A model generated the notes under the pieces. That model saw only the letters and a program-made list of their open reading frames with translations, did not search any database and had not been told where the DNA came from. 64,000 nucleotides of DNA, taken from assembly GCA_023053575.1 (NCBI GenBank), contig JAKZAP010000022.1:17732489-17796488 (forward strand). The letters run 5' to 3'. The DNA comes from Branchinecta lynchi (taxonomy: Eukaryota; Arthropoda; Branchiopoda; Anostraca; Branchinectidae). Made by a program: the position numbers and the translations under genes. Below, piece after piece: positions 56,810-64,000 of this stretch (its first letter is position 1; every line of letters begins with the position of its first letter).

Positions 56810-59527
56810 TTAATCGGGTTCAGGAATGAAAAACTGGCTAATAATTTCATGGGCTGAGAGGGCAGGATGTTTGTGGAGGGAAAATAGATTTGAATGCGAA
56901 CGAAAAAGTGTATTAACACTATCCTGAACATTAAAATTTGAAACCAATTTACGATTACGAAAAGATTTTGGAAGATACATCAGAAATTTACAATACTTGA
57001 AAAAACAACTTCTCAAATTTTTAACATCTTTTTTCCTTAGGATATGGTAAACTCCGGAACAATTGTGGATATATGGGCCGCAAAAAGCACTATACAACTT
57101 TCCGAGCGCCTTGCGTGAATATTTTCCTCTATTTGGGACCAAACGCCCGTAACCAAATCTAATGGAATTTGATACTGATTTTAAAATAGAGGAGCAGGTT
57201 AAAGATAATGTGGATTTGAAGGTAAGTCCGAGCCATTTCAGCGACTCGGACGAAAAAATAGAAAAAGAACCAATTGCAACAGAAGAGCGCTCAGAGGTTG
57301 TTGTGCGACCGAAACAAAGATATTCACATTTTGACAGATTTATCTCAAGTCCGATGTCTGAAAGTTTGTTTGCTAAAATTTTCATATTTTTAGAAAGAGT
57401 GGATTTTGTACGGCTGACTAGGAGGATATCATCAGCATACGCAATGTAGCTGATCGAAATCTCCTTGAACAAATATGCAGGAAGAAGAGAATCCAAACAA
57501 TCAGAAATCGCAGACTTAAATATATACGGTGACAAAACTCCACCTTGGCGAACTCCATGGTTCACTGAAATATTTTCCGATAACTGACCCTGCCATTTTA
57601 CCCGAATGCTGGAATTTGCGTACCAATACTTTAAAAGGCAAAGAATAGAAGAATTGACTCCAGAACGAGCAAGCGAATACAAAGCTTGAGAATGGACAAC
57701 ATTATCAAAAGCCCCAGAGATGTCTATGGAACAAATGTGGATGGTTGATCTGTTTAGAGTGGCCTGTCGCATTATTTTGGTTAGAACGTGGTGAGCATGC
57801 GCACAACCCGTACCATCCCTGAAACCCAATTGCATATTTCCAAAATTGCCTTTTTCAAGAAGTTCGGGAAGAAGGACATACTCAAAAATTTTACTGACTG
57901 AACATGATACTGTAATCGGACGGAAACTATTGCACAGTTCAGGGTCCTTGCCTCGCTTAAGGACAGATGTTACGGTTCCAACAAGGAAGCTATTCGGGAC
58001 CTGAGATTGGGAAAGAAACATTTGGAACAGTAGTTGTAGATGTTGGATCAGAACAGGACATTCAGTTTTGAAGAACTCTGAAGAAATACCATCGATATCG
58101 ACAGATCCAGTCTTTTTTAGTCTGTAAACAGCCTTTTCGACAGCATTACTAGTAACCGCAAAAACAGAAGACTGAGAAATTTTAACAGGGAGAAACCTTG
58201 AAAGTAAAGAGTCGAAAAACTGTTGCACGCGCATATTGCACTGAGTGAACAAGTTGCGATAATGGTTTATCCAGTCAGAGGAGGTCAATTTTGACGGAGA
58301 CACTGCACAACACTTGTCCGAAAGAAGAACTTTATTCCAAGACTTGCGGTCTGTAGGGGCATCAGCGCCATTTAAACGTGCGGATTTCAAACAAAATTTA
58401 TACTCCCGCTTTGTCTTCTTTTTAAGGTCAAACACGGTTCCACTGATAGGGCGTCCACAAGCTATCCATAGTCTCAACCAAAATTTCGCATGATTTTTGG
58501 CTTTCTTAACCTCCGGACAAACTCTCCAAAGCCGCTCTCGGGTTCCAACCCTAACATTTTCGAATGGTACGTTAGCGGCAGTCTTCAAGCAATGAACGAC
58601 CTCAGAGTAATAAAAGTTCAAGTCGATGGAGGAACCAGTCACATGGAGACTAGTCTGGAGTAAGTGGAACGGAATTTTCACAGCTGTCAAAAGGGTGGTC
58701 AGTGTAGCTATATAAAGTACGGGATCTAAACGATTCCAGTTCCTTTTCTTGATCCATGTCTGAGGTTGAGACGTAGTGCTTTTAACACAATCGGCGGGGA
58801 GTGCCAATTTGAAAGTCAACGGCAGATGGTCATCTTCAATTTTTTCGTCGTCAACTTCAACCGTTCCATCAGCTACAGATGGATGGGAGACTATAAGGTG
58901 GTCAAGGTTCGAAACGGTTCCGCCACGATTGTGTCTGTAGGTATACGGCAAGGACTTTTCTACGATACAATACCCGCTAGGAAGAGACTCCGTAAACAGG
59001 TCAGTGCGTATAGAAGGAGCCAGGATGTTGGTATTCAAATCACCAACAAGAATCCAGTTAAGACCTTTGCTACTGATGTCTGAAAGGAGAGACTTGATCT
59101 TGTTACAAGATTTAGCAAATAATCCAAATGAAGCGAGGTTGCGACGGTCGCACGGAAGATATGCGTTAACTAGAACGAGGTCGCCAAACTGTACAGCTAG
59201 CATCAGTCTATCCGAACGAAAGACAGTTGGAGGTCTGAGGCAACAGGAAGAACGGATAAAAATTGCTAGTCCACCGGAAGGACGGCCTCTCGTTTTTCTA
59301 GCAGGTTGCACGAATATATAGTGATCGACCGAACGGCGCAGACTGTCGGCACTAGTAGTGGAAAGAAGATGCTCTTGAAGGAACAGCACATCAGTTTCGG
59401 AGAGTAATCGATCCAGTTCAAGGTCCTTATCTTTCGTCCCATTTATGTTCAAAGACACACATCGGAGTACATTTGAAATCTGAGCCATCACACCGTTATT
59501 TTCAATGCGTTTTTGATTTTCGGGCAC
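56810..59527 (-). CDS. LINE C ORF2: endonuclease-reverse transcriptase (905 aa)
   Basis: Encodes the enzyme for target-primed reverse transcription. Endonuclease motifs occupy the first ~250 residues: SLNINGTKD, LFLQEHLL, GGLAIFIRS, LVGDLNTNIL, SNLDHLIVS and DDHLPLTF. RT motifs are in the middle: FRPITVSC, QLGFRDGTG, ICSIDISGAFDN, GVRQGGVLSPYIF, YIAYADDILLVSR, INLSKCEYLCFG and WLGLTFKS. Catalytic YADD and the endonuclease GDxN and DHLP residues are present. No RNase H domain and no C-terminal Cys/His motif are evident. The start overlaps the ORF1 end by 40 nt in another frame. Clade assignment (Jockey/I group or another) is open. Confidence 0.92.
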   Translation of the reverse strand: MPENQKRIENNGVMAQISNVLRCVSLNINGTKDKDLELDRLLSETDVLFLQEHLLSTTSADSLRRSVDHYIFVQPARKTRGRPSGGLAIFIRSSCCLRPPTVFRSDRLMLAVQFGDLVLVNAYLPCDRRNLASFGLFAKSCNKIKSLLSDISSKGLNWILVGDLNTNILAPSIRTDLFTESLPSGYCIVEKSLPYTYRHNRGGTVSNLDHLIVSHPSVADGTVEVDDEKIEDDHLPLTFKLALPADCVKSTTSQPQTWIKKRNWNRLDPVLYIATLTTLLTAVKIPFHLLQTSLHVTGSSIDLNFYYSEVVHCLKTAANVPFENVRVGTRERLWRVCPEVKKAKNHAKFWLRLWIACGRPISGTVFDLKKKTKREYKFCLKSARLNGADAPTDRKSWNKVLLSDKCCAVSPSKLTSSDWINHYRNLFTQCNMRVQQFFDSLLSRFLPVKISQSSVFAVTSNAVEKAVYRLKKTGSVDIDGISSEFFKTECPVLIQHLQLLFQMFLSQSQVPNSFLVGTVTSVLKRGKDPELCNSFRPITVSCSVSKIFEYVLLPELLEKGNFGNMQLGFRDGTGCAHAHHVLTKIMRQATLNRSTIHICSIDISGAFDNVVHSQALYSLARSGVNSSILCLLKYWYANSSIRVKWQGQLSENISVNHGVRQGGVLSPYIFKSAISDCLDSLLPAYLFKEISISYIAYADDILLVSRTKSTLSKNMKILANKLSDIGLEINLSKCEYLCFGRTTTSERSSVAIGSFSIFSSESLKWLGLTFKSTLSLTCSSILKSVSNSIRFGYGRLVPNRGKYSRKALGKLYSAFCGPYIHNCSGVYHILRKKDVKNLRSCFFKYCKFLMYLPKSFRNRKLVSNFNVQDSVNTLFRSHSNLFSLHKHPALSAHEIISQFFIPEPD

Positions 59528-60612
59528 CGAAAACTGAAAGACACATGGTCCCCATCACAATTGGCACATTTGGGGGGTAGGCTACAAGGCAAGTCTCTTG
59601 AATATACGTGACATCCAGAGCATCTAGCACATTTAGGCGTATCTGTCTGAAGTGGACATCTATCAACAACATGGTCCAGTGACTGACAACGGAAACATCT
59701 TTTCGGCATGCGATGAAATTCATGGACACGGAAATGCTCGTAACCGATCTTAACTCCACACTTTAAAGCTCTTAAAAGGGAAGCTTGATCTACATAGCCA
59801 ACCTTGAAAGACCGGGAATTTGAGATCTGCGAGACTTCCACGGCATCAAGCAAACACTTCAAATCACTAGAAGAGATGCGCTCTGGAACACTTCGTATTA
59901 CCCCAAAGAATCTTGGTTGTATGACCTTAGTGGTAACCCCGGGCGGAAGACCCTTTGTTATCGATTTGGCAACAATGTCAGCATATGTCGAACTCGAAGT
60001 CTGTACAACTAGACGGTTTTGCCTGACACTAGCTTTGACGTTTGTGATGCCATCTCGACCCTCAACGGAATCGAGATGCTGATTTCTTGAATTAACGTCA
60101 CATAGGGAAGGAGGGATATTGTCCACAATAACAGTGTGCACAGGCGAGGGGGTCGTGATTGTTTGATTCGACATTCCAAAGACAGGAGTGGACCCCTCAT
60201 GTTTTGCAATTCGATCAGCAATGAACCGAATATCCTTGGCACACGCATTGATCTGGCTGGTCAGGAGAGAGTAAGCCACAGCTGGAATAACGGGCACTTC
60301 GTTCGGGAACCTGATAACGAAGTCAGGTAGCTCAACGTTGTCATTGTCACAACGTTTGAATGCAGCGGTGAGGTCTGCTAAATGATTAGCAGATGTGTTT
60401 CGTTTTGGCGGGAGCTCCGGGGCGAAAACACAGGACCAGAATAGCTTCTTAGCCGTGACTATGGCTTCAACGGAAAAGAATTCAGCTGCAAACTTCCTGA
60501 CCACATCTTCGTCAACACCAACATCGAGACTTTTTTGAAAAAAATTCAGCACTGGTTGGTAGTAGAGTCCACTCCACGAACAACCATTGCTATCCGTTGG
60601 CGTCATGCCCAA
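59488..60612 (-). CDS. LINE C ORF1: gag-like protein with zinc knuckles (374 aa)
   Basis: Nucleic-acid-binding protein expected to coat the element RNA. The C-terminal ~60 residues hold Cys/His knuckles: CFRCQSLDHVVDRC (CX2CX4HX4C), CARCSGCHVYSRDLPC and CANCDGDHVSFSFRC. The central region (YADIVAKSITKGLPPGVTTK and RFFGVIRSVPE) may be the RNA-binding fold common in such ORF1 proteins, by position only. The first Met at 60612 is the likely start. The stop lies inside the ORF2 start region. Confidence 0.85.
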   Translation of the reverse strand: MGMTPTDSNGCSWSGLYYQPVLNFFQKSLDVGVDEDVVRKFAAEFFSVEAIVTAKKLFWSCVFAPELPPKRNTSANHLADLTAAFKRCDNDNVELPDFVIRFPNEVPVIPAVAYSLLTSQINACAKDIRFIADRIAKHEGSTPVFGMSNQTITTPSPVHTVIVDNIPPSLCDVNSRNQHLDSVEGRDGITNVKASVRQNRLVVQTSSSTYADIVAKSITKGLPPGVTTKVIQPRFFGVIRSVPERISSSDLKCLLDAVEVSQISNSRSFKVGYVDQASLLRALKCGVKIGYEHFRVHEFHRMPKRCFRCQSLDHVVDRCPLQTDTPKCARCSGCHVYSRDLPCSLPPKCANCDGDHVSFSFRCPKIKNALKITV

Positions 60613-60650
60613 GGTCGAGACAACCTAACGGTCTTTTGAAGACAGAAACC

Positions 60651-61176
60651 GTTGAACTTTATCCTTGAGTAAGTGTTCTGTGCAGTGTATGTTGTGTATG
60701 GCCGTAGGGCTCAAATAAACTTTTCTTTCTTTCTTTCTATTCACAATGTTACCTTTTGACATGATTATTCGAACATTGATTGTGCGACTTTATGTGACAT
60801 TTTTTTTCATGAAAGTGTCTCAATTTTATTTTAAATTTTTGCTTAGCTTTCAAACCTATATACAGGGAGATTCTCGGTCGTTTTGTTAGGGTAGTGAACT
60901 CCGGTCAAGATCTTAATCTCCGGGCTACAACATATTTTGTTATATTAACGTTGTTCTGAGACATTTTCCCTTCAAAGACAACGCTTTTTGTTACACTGAC
61001 GTTTTTCCGAGACGTTTGTCCTTTAAAAACAGTACTTTTTAAAACTGTAAAAAAATTTCAAACAATGACGTATAATACTTTTAAGATAAGCTATAGTGTT
61101 TAACCCTGGCAGGCTCGCATATAGCCTGCTCCTTAGCCTAACTGGGAGCCAACCCCAAGTCGAGCATATCAAGAAG
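60651..61176. other. Unassigned intron sequence
   Basis: Begins with a short non-LTR-like 3' end (gctcaaataaact then (TTTC)n at 60722-60740). The rest is not recognised. Confidence 0.45.
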
Positions 61177-63154
61177 ACCGTAGTTACCATGGCATTTGAT
61201 ACCATGGTCTAAAGTCGTTTTTGCAGTTATCGTGGTATCTGATATTCAGATACCACGGTCCGACCGTGGTAACTGATCATGGTATCTGAAAAAGTCATTT
61301 CACTTTCATAAATTTTTGTCAAATTGGTGGGAAAGAAGTTTGGCACTTAGTGATGCGACTGAATATCAGTTTACTTCCAGATGTGCTAGGACGATGAAAC
61401 TTTGCAGGCGTATTAGGGACCCAACCAAACTAACTTGGAAATAGTCATTTGCCCGATCCGACCATCGTGGGGGGAGGGAGGGGAGCCGGAATTTAGTGAC
61501 ATGCATAACTTTCGAACGGGTGATCGGAACTTGAAACTTGATTTGGAAAGACGTCATGTCCCAGATGTCACGTTTCAAGTCCGGACCGAATCCGATGAAT
61601 GTGGGGGGGGGGGGGGGTCGGAGGGCGGAACCGGAAATCGTGTGACACGCTTATAGTAGAGCGATCGGGATGAAACTTGGTGGGAGGAACAAGCCCTAGG
61701 TACATGATTGACAGAACCGGTCCGGATTCGTGCACTGTGGGGGGAGTTGGAGGGGGGGGTCCGTAATTCCGGTGATACGGAGTTAAGCTACTTCCAGGTG
61801 GGCTAGGGCAATGAAACTTGGCAGGCAAGTCAGGGATCGGACCAGATCAACCTGAAAATAGTCAACTTCCCGATCGACCACCATGGGGGGAGTGGAGGGA
61901 GGGGGAATCAGGAATCTTGAGGTATGTTTAACTTTTGAACGAGTGGCAGGATCTTAACGAAACTTGATATTTGGAAAGACGCCGTGTCTCCGATGTCCCA
62001 TTTAAACCCAGACCAGATCCGATGAATGTGGGAGGGGAGGGGGGGGGGGGTAGGACGGAAGAGTGGAGCGATTGTGATGAAACTTGGTAGGAAGAACAAG
62101 GACAAAAACTAGATAGATCAGTGACAAAACCGGACCGGGTTTGGGCACTGTGAGGGGAGTAGGTGGGGAGGGGGGGGGCTAGGGCGATGAAACTCGGCTT
62201 GAACATTAGAAACTTGACAAGATTGGCTTAGAGACTGGCTTGGACCATCCCTTAAAGTATTAAATCCTAACCACAAAGTAAAAAAAATACTTTTAAGCAA
62301 AGTATACATTTTAACTCAAACTAATTTTTAGAACCCTTAAAGTGCGTTGCTTAACCGAAAAGTAAAAAAAAAAAATACTCTAACAAAAAGATATATATTC
62401 ATGATTCACAAGGGCCCATGATCCTTTTTGCATTAACTGTTTTGCTTACAATTGAATTTCTCTTAAAGTACAAACAATAGTTTTGAGCAAAATATAAATT
62501 TTCATGATTCCAATGAGCTTATCATCATTTGTGCTTCAAGAGTGTTTCATTATAGATGAATTTCTAGCGCCCTTAAAGTGCGCATCATCACGGCCAAATG
62601 CATAAATAAAATAGATTTTAAGAACAATACATTATCGTGATTTCCAAGGACCCATAACCGTTCTTATCTCAAGGATTTTGCTTACATATGATCACAACAA
62701 ACCCACGAATTGAAGAGTTCGTACTTTAATCCTCTGACCGAGATTGCAAGTGCTATATGAGCTTCCAGCTCTTGTTTTTTCAGTAAATGAGTTAATTTGT
62801 TCACTGTGATAATCGAAAGGTGTTGGAAAACTGCTGGAAAAGGTCAGGGAAAATCACCGAAAAAGGTCAGGGAAGTCAGGAAAAATCACCAAAATAGGTC
62901 AGGGAAGTCAGGGGAAAACGTGGAAGACAAGCGCACGAACCCTGATTGACGAATTCCTTCCTTTATCCTCTGCCCCAGCCTCGCAAGTGTCAAATGAGCT
63001 TCCGGCTCTTGTTCTTTTGGGATGAAAACCGCAGTTTCGGCAATTGTCGTTTTTGCAGAGCAACCGTTTATCAGATACCACGATAACTGCAAAAACGACT
63101 AACTGCAGATCTAGTTACCGTGGTAACAGATACCATGATATCTGCAGAAAGGCA
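61177..63154. mobile_element. P3: palindromic MITE split by H9, ends beside exon 14
   Basis: The left arm 61177-61370 and right arm 63013-63154 match P1 at both sides of atatctgttt|tcttttggg. The right arm ends gcagaaaggcaact, 20 bp before the exon 14 acceptor, so this MITE supplies the distal upstream sequence of that splice site. Confidence 0.7.
61371..63012 (+). mobile_element. H9: composite H insertion with two 3' termini
   Basis: Starts acttccagatgtgctaggac without the hairpin. One H 3' end occurs at 62742-62775 (gcaagtgctatatgagcttc, cagctcttgt). A second is at 62980-63012 (gcaagtgtcaaatgagcttc, cggctcttgt), exactly at the right P3 junction. Between them is a short ggtcagggaa...tcagg tandem (62838-62915). 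Confidence 0.65.
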
Positions 63155-63174
63155 ACTCGTGTTTTTCTTTTCAG

Positions 63175-63377
63175 AACTTGACCTTGATGCCTTCGCGAGC
63201 GAGCTGGAGCGTCAGAGCTTTGGCAACAAGTCAATCACACTCTACGATATTCGAGCGGAGCTGAACCACCGATACAAAGATCTGAGGGAACCCTTCCAAC
63301 CTGTTACACCGCAGGAGAAATTCTATCTACTCACCCACGAATCGCCGGAAAGCCTTTGTAGAGGAAAACTAGTCCAG
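63175..63377 (+). CDS. Spt6: Spt6 exon 14: death-like domain, approach to S1
   Basis: Residues 939-1006. LDLDAFASELERQSFGNK and SITLYDIRAELNHRYKDLR match human LDLDAFAEELERQGYGDK and ITLYDIRAELSCRYKDLR; it ends ESPESLCRGKLVQ, just before the S1 domain. The acceptor is ttttcttttcag at 63163-63174 and the donor gtaaat at 63378. The split codon G|AA (Glu) joins exon 13. The gene continues beyond the window. Confidence 0.96.
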
Positions 63378-63430
63378 GTAAATATTCTCATCTTTTAATC
63401 CAAGTTCTTTCTTGCTAAAGGGTACGGGTA

Positions 63431-63726
63431 GGAAAATTTATCTCAAAATAGTACCATGAAGTAGTACGAAAAAGTAGCATGCAGTACTAACGATGCTACT
63501 ACATGCTTCTACTTTAAGGCTATCGTGTTACTGCATACTACTATATGTTACTATTAGTAAGACCGGATGCTACAATGGCAAGACAGGATGCTACTGGATA
63601 CTACTACATAAGATTGAACCAGTCTGAGGCACATTAAATGATAGTATTCTTTGCTATTACATAGTATTACATGCAACGTTTTCTTACTACTACCATACCA
63701 CTACGCAGGCTACAACTTTTTCATCG
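63431..63726. mobile_element. MITE-like element, copy 2 (pair with 209-528)
   Basis: Same arrangement as 209-528 (aaaatttatctcaaaatagta at the left, ctttttcatcggg at the right). It lies 53 bp after exon 14. Confidence 0.6.
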
Positions 63727-64000
63727 GGTGACTGTGACTTTCCCATGTAATGCAGCCTTTACAAGTACTGGAAATTTGAACAGAATCCGGTCTTGGATTA
63801 GGTTCAGACGTAGAGGGAAAAAAATAATTCTTCAAACGAGAAAATCTGACAAAAATAAACTCACCAGCCAACAAAAAAAAGGTTTTGACATCAGTACTGA
63901 TGACCGCTGCTATCTAAAGCTAGCTAGAATTGTGTTTAGTCTTTTTACCAGCACCGCCGACGAGATTCCTTTCAAGTTGACCGGAATTCCTTTCTATTCG
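63727..64000 (+). other. Intron sequence to window end
   Basis: No S1-domain exon is visible. Nothing recognised. Confidence 0.5.

Larger units (their letters stand above)
56605..60650 (-). mobile_element. LINE C: apparently full-length antisense non-LTR retrotransposon
   Basis: On the - strand a 5' leader, ORF1, ORF2 and a 3' UTR with (TAAA)n tail (56605-56645 on +) follow in order. Both ORFs are open without internal stops. The 3' UTR carries the same actccgc...gcgggtcataaataaa arrangement as LINE A. The 5' edge is approximate. It sits in Spt6 intron 13 in the opposite direction. Confidence 0.88.
1003..63377 (+). other. Spt6: Spt6 gene, 14 internal exons (partial locus)
   Basis: Fourteen GT-AG exons encode one continuous protein fragment of 1006 residues that can be aligned from end to end with animal Spt6 as I remember it. 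Spt6 is a nuclear histone chaperone and elongation factor that travels with RNA polymerase II and binds Iws1/Spn1. Codon phases at every junction agree, and no conserved block is missing between exons, which argues for a functional gene rather than a pseudogene. The start codon and early acidic exon(s) lie upstream of the window; S1 and tandem SH2 domains lie downstream. Introns average more than 4 kb and are mostly repeats. Splice sites were chosen by eye from consensus and family alignment. Confidence 0.93.

Noticed and set aside
57162..57449. Open frames on the + strand across LINE C (also 58766-59321, 59804-60330)
   Set aside because: They are antisense shadows of the conserved LINE ORFs.

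Overview
The window is animal (metazoan) nuclear DNA. It has one large GT-AG-split gene on the + strand, no bacterial-style operons, and very repeat-rich introns. The gene is Spt6 (human SUPT6H), the transcription elongation factor and histone chaperone. I place 14 consecutive internal exons between 1003 and 63377. Joined in order they give 3018 nt, an uninterrupted 1006-codon stretch with compatible phases at every junction. It runs from the acidic N-terminal region through the Iws1/Spn1-binding segment, the helix-turn-helix region, the Tex-like core, the YqgF fold and the HhH motif into the death-like domain. The first exon(s), the S1 domain and the tandem SH2 domains lie outside the window. 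The animal lineage cannot be fixed from the sequence; a repeat-rich invertebrate genome is the best guess.

Everything between the exons looks intronic. I see no second host gene, RNA gene or regulatory element that I can support. Much of the intron sequence is transposon-derived. (1) At least ten non-LTR retrotransposon copies or fragments are present. One antisense copy (LINE C, about 56605-60650) has apparently intact ORF1 and ORF2; LINE B (28025-31068) is nearly intact, with one frameshift; LINE A (3842-9798) is interrupted. (2) A high-copy G-rich family, called H here, has a 5' terminal hairpin beginning TATGGCACTTG, a 3' subterminal CAAGTGCCATA, a small 3' hairpin and insertion between T residues without target duplication. 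These features resemble Helentron/HINE rolling-circle elements. (3) Several MITE or fold-back families occur: P (palindromic, containing TACCATGGTATC), M (TTAA ends), a pair with 3-bp duplications, a mariner-like TA element, two hAT-like elements, and a family (F) carrying the motif CCCTTCTTGGCAAGGGT. (4) There is a probable solo LTR, a tRNA-derived SINE head, and several tandem duplications and minisatellites.

Layout: 1-1002 upstream intron with two MITEs; 1003-3631 exons 1-2; 3632-15208 a giant intron with LINE A and two complete H elements; 15209-27300 exons 3-6 among fold-back and LINE remnants; 27301-33575 LINE B nested in a reversed H element; 33576-42470 exons 7-10, where tandem duplications copy splice-site regions; 42471-55405 exons 11-13 among many H copies; 55406-63377 the antisense LINE C, further H and P elements, and exon 14.

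The most interesting observations are the H family with its empty-site evidence, the repeated duplication of exon-edge sequence (exon 7 acceptor, exon 8 donor, exon 13 acceptor), and the intact antisense LINE. I found no defence, biosynthetic or other multi-gene system. Coordinates of repeat edges are by eye.
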